Assembly (NCBI GenBank): GCA_949825025.1
Contig: OX463778.1
Coordinates: 25,229,551 to 25,293,550 of the forward strand
Length of the DNA stretch: 64,000 nucleotides
DNA from: Siphlonurus alternatus
Taxonomy: Eukaryota > Arthropoda > Insecta > Ephemeroptera > Siphlonuridae
Direction of reading: 5' to 3'
Shown here one piece after another: positions 45,544 to 58,107 of the stretch. The notes below the pieces were generated by a model. The model saw nothing but the letters and a program-made list of their open reading frames with translations. It was not told the DNA's origin and ran no database searches. The translations under genes were made by a program, and so were the position numbers. Each line of letters starts with the position of its first letter. The first letter of the stretch is position 1.

Positions 45544-48500
45544 ATGGATGGTCGTAAAAATAGTGGGCCCATACCTGCTAGGTGGTTACATTGCCCTAGA
45601 AAGGCTGGCAAAATATTTGTTGAGAAATTTGTAGCTTTTAAAACTCCATTGGATTCAAAATTTGATAACCAAGTTAGCTTAGAATGTAGGTTTCCTCCAA
45701 ATATGCTGTTTGAATCCATGAAAAGTTATAAGGTAAGCTTTTATAATGATTACTTTTTGCTTTTTAAGGAGCAGGGATATTTCATTTTCTAAAAAAAGAG
45801 CATTGTAAGACTACTGTATAGGCATAGCCCTCTGGTGGACCAGAGGGTTATGGTATATGACATATTGCAGTATGATTCCAGCTAACAGTACACGTATGCA
45901 TACTGTATCATATATTATTATAATTGTATACATTTTTTACATGTCGAGTTTATTTTCATCAATGATTTGTAAATTACAGTGCTTTCACATAATCCAAAAT
46001 TGCTACGGAATCATAACACAACACCTTGTAGCAGATGTTGTTGATTATACAACAACATCTTATTATATACTATATATATACTATATCATACATACTTTAA
46101 AATCGCTGTTTTATTCTGCGTTGTATTCATAAAATAAATTTCTTTCAGTGTGAAATCGGACTGTGGATTGACTTAACCAACACTGAGAGGTTTTATGACA
46201 AACAAGAAGTGGAGAGGAGAGGATGTAAATATGTCAAACTGTCCTGTCGAGGCCACGGTGAAACTCCATCGTCAGATCAGACCAACGCCTTCATAAAGTT
46301 ATGCAAGACATACATTAGTCAGAATCCTCTGAAAGCTATTGGTCAGTGATTAAGTCTGTCTCGTGTAACAACACAGTATCTCCTTTACATTGTAATGACT
46401 TAAAATTTGTATCACAGGTGTCCACTGCACACATGGCTTCAATCGCACAGGATTTTTGCTTGTGTCATACGCAGTTGAAGTCATGGACTGGAGTCTTGAG
46501 GCTGCAATAAAAGAATTTTCAAATTGCAGGTGAGCTACTCAATGGGTACCATCAGATTTTAAAACTGGACATTTCATTAAATACAGTGCTTAGATTATTA
46601 CGAATCATGTAAAAAAAGTTAAAATATATATACATACTGAACTGATACTTGATAACTTCAGAAATATAATTTACAATAATTAAGATGTATGGGGAATATT
46701 AATTTATGAAATCACTAGCTTAATTGTTTTTCTACATTCCTTAAATTTGTGTCTTAGAGAGCCAGGCATATACAAGCAGGACTACCTGCTAGAGCTGTTC
46801 CAACGTTATGACGACCCTAGTGATGTCTTGTCAGCCCCGGAGAGACCTGCCTGGTGCATGGGTGAGATACTGTCCTTTCCTCTGTCTAATGTGTGTGATG
46901 CTCGCTGTAGGAATATTACTGTCATTGCAGTATCTTGAAAATTAGCTGTAATACAGTAAATTATTTTTAAAAAAAATAGCACTGAAAGGTGTCCTTCCTT
47001 CTAGCAGGATAAATCTGGATTTTGAAACAGTAAAAGAAGTATTTAGAGCAATTACCATCAGAGCATAGCTGGAAATGTAAGGATTATTGGTATTGTTTTT
47101 TTTATATTGGAAACTACAGTATATCAAATATATATCAAATTGGAAACTTTGCAAAAAAGTGTATGCAGGAATTTCAAGCTACAATAGTATTAAATTTTCA
47201 ATCTAGATGGATTATGTGTATGGACTTTCGTCTTTTGCATTCACCAATTGGGTTTTGTATGTTTATTTATTAATATTTTTCCCTCCAAACTATGTATTTT
47301 TATAACCCAATAAACAATTATTATTATTATAATCTTTATAGTAAGGTCACACACAATCCTTTCACTTCTGTTTACTTTAGACAGTAATAGCTTACACTGT
47401 CATACTTAGTGCTGGTACAACCATGTCACTGCCTGTATTGACCAACTTCCTTGTTTGTTCCAGAGGACGAAGACGAGGAGGAGGACGATGAGTCTCGACT
47501 TGAAGGCGGTGAAGACAATGGGTAAGTAGATGGTAGCATTCTCTCCCCTTCCCCTCCTCAAATTCTTCAAAATTATAAATTATCAAATAGAATACAATTA
47601 CATTTCCTGCTCCCACCTTTAAAGTTATGTACAATAACATTGTGGGATAGGCACCCTTTTCAATTTGTTTATTTTATTATTAGGTGCCTTCATTTGCAAT
47701 AAATACAATCAGAGTCTATAGAATTTCCCAAAAATATTATACCATATCTCATAAATGGGAGTGAAAATTTCCCTCAAAACCAAGATTCGGCCTTTGGCTG
47801 GCTAGGTCACTGACCTTGTGGCAACCTCTTTATGTGTGTGCAGTAGCGGGCATCGTCGCAGGGACCGCGCACCCAAAAAGAACCCCGTGTTTATGGAGGG
47901 GGTGGGTGGAGTCACCCCCGTCACCACCCAGCCTCAGCTCCAGGATATTCAGTGGAAGTTCCAGGACTTCTGCAAGTGGAGAACGTGAGTCACCATTTAT
48001 TGATAGGGGAATGTCCTCTCTGTAGCTTTTATATTATTTTAATTTACTGCATTATTATGAAATTTCGTAAATTTTACTGTTTGTGACAGAGTGGAAAAGT
48101 CTTATGGGTACTCTTTCTTTTTCTTTATTTTTTCAAATCCTTATTTAATTTTTGTTAATCATAAATTAAATTATGTATGTTTTTATCTTTAGAAAATTAA
48201 AATTAGATAACTTGATATTATTTTTATAAAGCATTATTTTATTTTCTTATTAGTTTACCCTTTTTTGCCTTAAATCCATGTTAACAGATGATACATTTTC
48301 TTAAGTTTTACAATGTTGTCAATTTTTCAAGGTACTCAAGGTAATGTTCATTGTTGCTTGCAGTACCGGCTTCCCTGGCTGCCAGCCTGTCTCCATGGAC
48401 ACCAAGAATATTGTAAAACTACGCAAACCCTACATGGTTTCCTGGAAGGCAGACGGCACAAGGTAACCTTAATATTAATGCTTATCCCTGCAATGTGTGT

Positions 48501-51500
48501 TAGAGTACCCCTAGCAATACAGTGTAATAAAGACAGATTGTCTTCTTCATGTTTCAATAAGTTTATAATTTTATTATGCACTGAGCACTGAAATAGATTG
48601 CTGTGACTTTCTTTGTTGAATCATGCTGTGTGATAAATATAATTAAATACATGCATTTTTGTCAAAATTTTGCTTTTAATTTTTCAGCATCATTAATTTC
48701 ATTAAATTTCTTTAGCATGGGGACATGAAATTTGCTTACCATTTATTTAGAACATACTTGATTGATTTAGCAAGTAACTTAATTGCAAGAGTATTTTATT
48801 TTATTGTATTTTTTTTTTATTTATATATTTTTTAATTATGTAAATACTAACTAGACAACCAGGTACCTCTTTTTTGTATTTTATTTTTTATCTTATCAGC
48901 AAACAAATACATGAAATCTACCTGCTCCAATATAATAATAATGCTATTAATAATAATATATATAATGCTCCTGTATATTTTTAAATAAAAGTAATCGTTA
49001 ATTTTTCAGGTACATGATGTTGATCCTTGGTCGGGACAAGATCTACTTTGCTGACCGTGATCACTGCATTTTTCAAGTCCAGGGACTGACATTCCCACAC
49101 TACAAGGACGGCAAGCGCCACCTCACGGACACTGTGCTCGACGGGGTATGTTAACTCTCGTTAACTCTCCCTCGTGTTCCCTGCTGACATTCTCTCTGCT
49201 GTAGGAGATGGTGATCGACCACGTGGTAGAGAAGAACAAGATCAACGGAGCCCTTGAGGACAAGTACATTCCTCGCTACCTAGTCTATGACATCATTGCC
49301 TGTGATGGCAAGGACGTCAGCTCCCTCCCCTTCAAGAGGCGCTATGACTGCATTGATGTATGTTCTTTTTTTTATCAACATTATCAAAAAATTATTTACA
49401 AATTTTAAAGTATTATTTCCCTCAGTTTCTTTGTATTGTTTTAAATTTTTAAAAGAAATGAGATATGAAATGTTACACTCTTTGGAAAATTTGTCTCACC
49501 AGTAGATGGTAATGTAGTATCGTAAATATATTTTTTACACATCAACGCTATTGTCATCTCTTGGTGAAGGATTTTTCGGGGACTTCATAAATTAGGTCCT
49601 ACTGATCTAGCAATAAATTGCTGTAAGGAACAAACGAGACAGCAGCAATTTGTTTCCCCAACTTATACTCAAAATAAAAATACTTAAAACCACCTGTTAG
49701 GATATTAATTATATTCACAAATTTTCTGACATAATTAATTTATTATCAATTTATCGATTTATTTTACAGAGAGAAGTCATTCAACCTCGATACACTGCTA
49801 CCATGGCAGGTCTAATTAAACGTCACGAAGAACCATTTGGAGTGAGACGGAAAGATTTCTTTGACGTTCACCAGACCAGGAGCTTGCTTGGTGAAAAATT
49901 CCGACAGAAGCTCTCTCACGAGCCCGACGGTCTCATCTTCCAGCCCCGTGAGGACGTAAGCAACCTCTTCAACACTGGACTTAACAGCCCTCTAACCTTG
50001 TGTCTGTTCCCAGCCGTACGTGGCAGGCCGGTGTGACGAGGTGCTCAAGTGGAAGCCGGACACTCACAACTCTGTGGACTTCAAACTGAAGATTGTCACG
50101 GAGGAAGGACAGGGGTGAGTACCTCAATAGATTTTAGTTCAGTGAAAATGTGTAATTTGAATGAAGAAGTCCCTTGAAAATAACAGTTTTTGTTTTTTAA
50201 ATCTGCTGTTTTTTTTACTAAATTATGAAACAAAAAATGTAAGTTTTAAAATGTTGTTTTTACTCTTTTTCATTTTTTAAATTTCAGATCATACCTTGCG
50301 TATAAAAAATATCATAATGTAAAACTAATTTGATTAATTAAAGCTTGGATTAATTAATTTGAAACAAAGATGATTCCGCATATCAGATTGTACAAAAATG
50401 TATATATTATACGGAACATTAATAATATAATGAATTAAATCCAGAAGTGCTATGAATTAATGTGATTAACAAGATTATAAATTTTGTTGTGTATAGTGAA
50501 ATTTCTTTTTATTTGTTAAAATTACATGGAAGCTTCTTTTGTTTTCTGTACAGTATGGTGCGTAAGAAAGTTGGTCACCTATTTGTTGGTGGTCTGACGC
50601 AACCATACGGCACCATCAAAGTGAGCAAGACCATTCGAGAGCTGGACAACAAGATCATTGAGTGCCGACTGAACAACAATCAATGGGAGCTGATGCGAGA
50701 GAGGACCGACAAGTCTTACCCCAACAGCTACACAACTGTGACTGGTATGTCTGACCAGATTTATCTAGGTTTGAGAACTTTTAAAAAAAATTAAAATGAA
50801 TTTTAATAGAAATAACCAAGTTTCAATTCTTAAAACAAAAAGAGGAAATCTATAACGTCAGTGCTGCTAAAAACTGTATACTGGTACTTTAAATGACTTT
50901 TGTAAAAAGATTTCTAAACTTATTAAAAAATGGGGGAAAGTTGGCAAGTTAATTTAATTTTTCTCTTTGCTGTCTTTCTGTATCAGTTTGCAATATTTTT
51001 GTTATTGTCCATTGCAATAAAGGAAGAAAATAGCATAGAATATAATGCATTTAATTGAGAGATTAATATGTTTAAGAAATTAATATTAAATATTAGTTTT
51101 TATTTGAAAAAGAATGAAGGCATTGTTGGTAATAATAATTGTTAATTCTTTTGTTTAGATACAGTGTATTTGAGAGTAGTTCATCGCAATTGCAAGTGTC
51201 TACTAGCTTTGCCCCAAATATTACCTTTAATCAAGGTGATGCCAGTCCTAGTGTGATTTTTTTTCTTGTTGTTTTGAATATAATACAGTATTTTAACTTT
51301 TACTTAGGTCAAAACAAAGATTATGAAGATTTAGTTAATCACTAGTTTTTGAACAACAAAATATCTCATCACAGTTTGCCCTTGCTGTGCTAATTTGTGA
51401 TGCTCTTGTTCCAGCTGTGATGAACAGTATTGTGAACCCCGTTACCAAGGACATGCTGCTTAAGTACATTGAGCACCAGTGCCCACGCCCCCAGCCTCCT

Positions 51501-51557
51501 CCCGCCCAGAAACGACCAGCCCCAGACAACACCCATATGCCCCCTCCCAAGAGGTAG
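45544..51557 (+). CDS. RNGTT: Bifunctional mRNA-capping enzyme
   Basis: Exons: 45544-45732, 46149-46341, 46418-46529, 46758-46861, 47464-47521, 47844-47984, 48364-48462, 49010-49145, 49205-49357, 49770-49955, 50014-50114, 50554-50744, 51415-51557; 601 aa (human 597). The N-terminal RNA 5'-triphosphatase has the cysteine-phosphatase loop [10 protein letters not shown] (catalytic Cys131). An acidic linker ([10 protein letters not shown]) follows. The C-terminal guanylyltransferase has the KADG nucleophile motif with Lys294, the same position as in the human enzyme, plus LVYDII, DGLIFQP, LKWKP and RTDKSYPN. It removes the gamma phosphate from nascent RNA 5' ends and transfers GMP, acting in the nucleus with RNA polymerase II. 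Introns 8 and 10 are only 59 and 58 bp. AATAAA at 52052. All catalytic residues are intact. Confidence 0.97.
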
Positions 51558-52313
51558 TCAACTTGCCATCTCAACGAACAAGATCTGCTGTCCTTGACAA
51601 AAATCACATCTTTTTCAACTTCCACTGCTGCTAAGATAAGTAAGAGGGTCGAGGAAAAAAAAAAAAAAAAAAAAGTAAGAAATTTTCATCAAGTTGTTGT
51701 ATCCTGTGTCAGCAAGTTTTAAAGCCAATATTTATCATATTAACTGAAAGTGAGATAAAGATGAAAATGTTTTATCCTCCTAGGTATGAAAATTAATTAT
51801 TGTGTTGTTTTTTTACCAACTCCTATTATTAAAGATTTACTCTTAATTTTATTACTCTGTGGTTATGTTTTCTTTTTCTCAAACAACGTAATATATTTTG
51901 GGAGGGTTAGAGTCAAATTAAAGAAAAAGAAATAGTACTTAATGTGCTATTGCTTTGTGTCTCCGCACAAAGACCATTTAATTGAAAATTATACAACTTG
52001 AAAAGACAGGCCTTTTGTTACCTGTACACAAATGTATTGTAATTGTTAAGGAATAAATTATGATTTTTGAAAATATACAATCTTTGAGAAAACAAATCAA
52101 TGTAAAACCCATTTGAAAAAAGATTAGGGTTTAAAACTAATTATTAGTATGCAACCTTTGAGAAAAAAATTAACATATAACCTTTTAGTAAGATTAGGTT
52201 AGCACATATCAAAATTTTAAATACTTTGGAAATGAAAATTTAAATAATATTTTTTTCTGAGAAGTTCTGCAATTCTTCTCATAATCTGCTGTCATTGACA
52301 AGTAGGAGCAGTC
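51558..52313. other. Convergent 3' region, capping enzyme and coiled-coil gene
   Basis: The capping-enzyme 3' UTR contains an A-rich tract (~51655-51675) and AATAAA at 52052. TTTATT near 51848 on + reads AATAAA on - and could serve the opposing gene; if used, the two 3' UTRs overlap by ~200 nt. Nothing else is seen. Confidence 0.5.
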
Positions 52314-55300
52314 CTAGAACAGCTTGAAGATTGAGGAGGTGTTGGACTTGTTGTCAAAGTTGAGGTTGAAGGCCTCGCTTCCTCTCTGTGTGGGTGACGG
52401 GTCTCCAAAAGGGTTGTTGCCTCCTCCGAAGAAGTTGGCAGGACCAGAGCTCTGAGGTGCCGAGGAGCCAAACGAGAAGCTGCCGAAGTTGAAAGCTGCA
52501 ATCACAAAGGCAGGTGGTTAGCATTTTCAGCTGCTAATTTTGTCAAATTTTGCAATTATTCTAAATTAAATAATTATAAGGATAGAATAGAATAGAAATT
52601 TGCTTTATTGCGGCGAGGTTTAGGCAAGCCCATTCTTACACCTAACCGCATTGACACTGTAGCAGTACTATCCTTCAAGCAGCTACCTAGTTGCTTGCTA
52701 AGGTTGAAGGTAGGGGATTTTTTTTTTTTTTTTTAGCCAACAATATGTGACTGTTATGTCATTTTTCCTCTCAAGAAAATCCTATAAATATTTTATCGAC
52801 ACAATTTTTTGTCAAAATCCCTGTTATTTTTATTTTAGGTACAGTAGTTGATCGAATAAATTGGTAGGCTTCACTAAAAATATATTACGAGAATATATAT
52901 TGATTAAAGGAGAGTGAAATTTCTAAAAGACTGGCTTGTTCTTGACTGGACTCAATTAATCAGACTATTTAAATGTTCTTTAAACTCTATCCTAAATTCC
53001 CTGTGGTTGGCATGGCAAGCAATACTGCTGAGGTGCACAGTGCACACACACCTGCTGGCTCGCTGGTTGGCTGGGGGGCTTGCTGCTGGTCTGCCGGAGG
53101 TCCAAAGAGGGAACTCATAGGAGCAAAGGAGGAAGCAGGCTGCTCTGAGGGGAGAGTAGCAGTCTCAGGTTGCGACTCTTCCTGTGCAATGTCTGCAAAC
53201 ATTCAATTAGTACAAATACTTCTACCTATCTTTTTTTTATAAAGTTATCTGAACACACATTGAGGCACATGAAGTAGGATAGTATTCTCCTTAGTCCATA
53301 GGTCCTATTTATACAAAGACTATGACATTGAAAAATTCTTCTTTCGCACAGAAAATATAATTTACCTGCTCGCAATAAAGCTCTTGCTTAAAAAAAGTTG
53401 GACTGCTTTTTTGACTCAAAGATGTAATTAAGGTAATCTTATTAAAAGAAAAGGATAGGAATAACCAGCAAGGCCTTACCGATCGAAAGAGTCACAACAG
53501 GTGGAAATTCTTGTGGTCACAGAGGTTCACTCGAAAGTTTTTATATTTTTGAAACGTTTCGCATCGTGGAGATGCTACTTCACAAGAAGAAGTAGAATGA
53601 CTTCTTCTTGTGACTGAAGAAGCATCTCCACAATGCGAAACGTTTCAAAAATGTAAAAACTTTCGAGTGAACCTCTGTGACCACAAGAATTTCCACCTGC
53701 TGTGACTGTTTCGATCGGGAAGGCCTTGCTGGTTATTCCTATCCTTTTCTTTTAATAAGATTATCACAACCTAAATGGTTTATTTTCCTTAATTTGAATA
53801 GATGTAATTAAGGGGATGTTAAAAAATATAAAAACCTGTGCAGTGATAACTCAACGACAAAATTTCAGTATAATTGCATTAAAATGTAAACAGTGAAGCT
53901 AAAACACGAATTCTAATTAAATCTACAGGTTCTATTAATTAGGCTCTTTTGTGTTATGTTGGAAGAGCTGACTTTGTCAATGAAGATAATTTTAGTAATT
54001 CCAAAATATCTACTAACGATGAAGGTGTCACAAACATGATGAAAAACTCAATAAATATGACGGGGATGTGTAAATGTACCTTGGTTGTTATTCTCAGCCG
54101 CCTCTGTGGGGAAGGGGTTCTCGTTGCTGAACTGTGAGGCTGTGTCTGAAGCGGGGGCTGACTGCGTGAACATCTGGTACATGTGGTTCACAAAGGCAGA
54201 TCTCTGCTGGCTGGAGGGCTGACCACCCAACTCCATCTGCAAAATGATTGCACAAATCTGTCAAGTGATGTTACAACATATTTTAAAAAGAAAAAAAAAA
54301 TTGTTTCTAAGTTGATTTTTTTAAAACACAATTTTAAATTTAAAAATTAAAATAATTGTTTAATTTTTTGAAATTGCATTTTTTTTTATACAGTATGCTA
54401 CACAAATTTTAGGCACTGCTGCTCTGCAGGCACACAAATTGACTGGACATCACAAGGAAGGTTCTGACCTGTGCTTCCTCGATGGCTCGCTGCTCGACGG
54501 AGAACTCTGGTGAGGCCATCAGCTTTAGCATGTAGGCCTTCCGCTTCTCGTCGTCCAGCAGCTCTAGGCTGGAGGCAGCGCTGCTCTGCGACATAGCAGA
54601 GTGGTAGTACGGAGACTGCAGTTGCTCCCCCACACAGCTCTCCCAGCCTGTCGGCATAATTAAATGATGAATTAAGTATGTTTGTTTGAATTTGGGGACA
54701 GCAATTAACATATTCATACTACCTTCCATATGGGAGAATCGGCAATGTCGATAATACTGTATTGATTCATTGGTTTGTAATTAATTTAGATATCACGTAT
54801 TTATATTTACACTGTGTAAGCTCCAAAGAAGTATTACATGGTTCATGGATAAATTTCTTCATTTTCATGACCATTAAGGACAATGTGAAACCAGAAAATA
54901 CACATTTTGATAAAAAATACATTTTCTTTTATGCCATGGTAAACTTATTATTATTTTGTTATTATACTGTATTACATTATATATTACAATTGATAAGTAA
55001 AGTTTTATTCTATTAATTTTCATTGAGTTTCTGCAATACTTGAATCATAGAGGAGGAGCCGCATATTCATGGCTTAAAAAGTGAAGGTTATATATATAAC
55101 CTTCACTTTTTAAGCCATGAATATTACCAGTATGTCTTCACTTAATTATGGAAAATCTTGGTTCCATATTAGCATCGTCTCAATAAAATGCTGCTGCTAT
55201 ATACTCACCGTCTGAGGTGGACATAGCATCTTGCTGCTGCGGCTCCTCCTCTTGCATGTTCTCCACGTTAGGCTGCTCGTTGGTCTCTTCCTCCTGTCCC

Positions 55301-58028
55301 TCGGTCTCTGGGGCAGGGATTGGTGGCTGCTCCAACGTCTCCTGGAGCTCCTGCTGGCCTATTTCCTCCTCCTGTGCCGGGCCCTCCTGCTCCGCCTCCG
55401 TCATCTCGGTGTCCTGGGGGATGGGCTCAGGAGACTCCTCGATAGGCTCAGGATCCACCAACGGAGACTAAAATTTAATTAGCAAACGTCAATCTCTGTA
55501 TGATTTTTTTTATTGCAAATAGAAATTGTGTACATTCATAGTTGTAATTAAAAATGATCATTATAATTGATATAGATTAGATTTTGACTTAAGGTAGAGA
55601 TAATATGTATCAGCTGGACCAATGCTAAAAAAATCCCATTCATAAAAATTATGAAAAAAATTTAAAATGTTCTCCTCAACATCCCCTATCAGTAGGTAAA
55701 AAATCAGGTATACAAAAACGAGCTAGTTTTCGAGTAATTAATTTTTAAAGTTCTCTAATTTAACATGGAAAAATGGAACTTCCATGTTAAATTAGTCAAC
55801 TTTAAAAATTAATAACTCGAAAACTAGCTCGTTTTTGTATACCTGATATTTTACCTACTGATAGGGGATGTTGAGGAGAACATTTTAAATTTTTTTCATA
55901 ATTTTTATGAATGGGAGTTTTTTAGCATTGGGCCAGCTGATACATATTATCTCTACCTTAAGTTAAAACTCGGTAAGACATCATCAGCATTCATGATTGC
56001 ATAATGTCTGCTCTCTTGCTTACCAATTTGACTTCACAAAATGTATAAAATGCATTAGATTTTTTTTTCTTTTTTTTTATTGAGGGCCGGTGCAATTAAG
56101 GTTAAAAAAAATACTACAAAATCTACAAATATATTAATTTCAATTACATATACTGTAAAAGCATATACAGATAGTTCATTTTGTTGCATGCCCTGACAAA
56201 ATCCAAGGTTGTAATAAGTTCAATACAAATTAAACTACAAAAAAATAAAATATAATGTTGAAATTTAAAAAAAAAAATAGACTTATGAAGCATTATTGAA
56301 TCATTTCATTGCATAATTCTCACAGGAAAAATCCACATTACATCAATAATAAATGATTAATATATATATGTTAGCACCCAAAGCCGAATTCGGGCAAAAG
56401 CCGAAAAAAATGCTCACATCTAGTTCTGCGCATCACGAAATGAGCCAAAGCCGAAGTGAGTTTTTTTTTTTCGGCTTTGGCGCATTTCATTTTGAACAAA
56501 ACTAGATCTGCTCAAATCGAAATGCGCCAAAGCCGATATGAGATTTTACTTCGGCTTTGGCGCATTTCATTTTGAGCAAAACTAGTTCTGCGCATCGCGG
56601 TTTGAGCAAAAGTCGAAATGATATTTTATTTCGGGTTTGGAGCAAAATTTTGAGCACATCTAGTTTTGAGCAAAATAAAGATGATTTTAATGACGAGATG
56701 ATGATTTTAATTTTAATGATATTAATTTTTTAAAAAGAAAAATAAAAAACTAAGACACTATAAACTTATAATAAATATTAATATTGTGACCTAATATCTT
56801 TCAAGCGCGGTTTAAAAATAAATTAATTAGGGAAAAAAATAAAGTCTTTAAAATGTAATCATATAGCGCAGTATACGTACGTACATACCTTATAAAAAAT
56901 ATTGTATAGAATCTGTTGTTTTTATAAAACACTCCACTATTTTTGTCACTTAATTACTACTTGATTATGTTTTTGTTAAATTAATAAATTTTTTGTTTTA
57001 AGAACTGCAGCTCAAATAAAATAGACATATACGCCACACGTTTTAAAGTATTCTTTAGATTCACTCGCTCTCACCATTAGAAATATTGTCATGCACGCAC
57101 TTGTAAATTTCATAGTTCTATTATATGTCTTAGAATTAGGCTATCATGCAATACAGGTTGTTATCGGTACAACGAGATAAGAAAGAAGCCTTTACCTCTG
57201 CAATGAAGTTTAACCCCATTTGATTGCCGTATATGTTTAATATGTTTATATGTATTGTGGCTGCTATAACAATGTTCAAAGAAATAGAACTATGAAATTT
57301 ACAAGTACGTGCATGACAATATTTCTAATGGTGAGAGCGAGTGAATCTAAAGAATACTTTAAAACGTGTGGCGTACATGTCTATTTTATTTGAGCTGCAG
57401 TTCTTAAAACAAAAAATTTATTAATTTAACAAAAACATAATCAAGTAGTAATTAAGTGACAAAAATAGTGGAGTGTTTTATAAAAACAACAGATTCTACA
57501 ATATTTTTTATAAGGTATGTACGTACGTATACTGCGCTATATGATTACATTTTAAAGACTTTATTTTTTTCCCTAATTAATTTATTTTTAAACCGCGCTT
57601 GAAAGATATTAGGTCACAATATTAATATTTATTATAAGTTTATAGTGTCTTAGTTTTTTATTTTTCTTTTTAAAAAATTAATATCATTAAAATTAAAATC
57701 ATCATCTCGTCATTAAAATCATCTTTATTTTGCTCAAAACTAGATGTGCTCAAAATTTTGCTCCAAACCCGAAATAAAATATCATTTCGACTTTTGCTCA
57801 AACCGCGATGCGCAGAACTAGTTTTGCTCAAAATGAAATGCGCCAAAGCCGAAGTAAAATCTCATATCGGCTTTGGCGCATTTCGATTTGAGCAGATCTA
57901 GTTTTGTTCAAAATGAAATGCGCCAAAGCCGAAAAAAAAACTCACTTCGGCTTTGGCTCATTTCGTGATGCGCAGAACTAGATGTGAGCATTTTTTTCGG
58001 CTTTTGCCCGAATTCGGCTTTGGGTGCT

Positions 58029-58107
<79 letters not shown>

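Noticed and set aside
56370..58031. Assembly fold-back artefact as the explanation for the giant palindrome
   Set aside because: The arms differ by indels and substitutions and enclose a unique 162-bp loop, which argues for a real structure, although only long reads can settle it.
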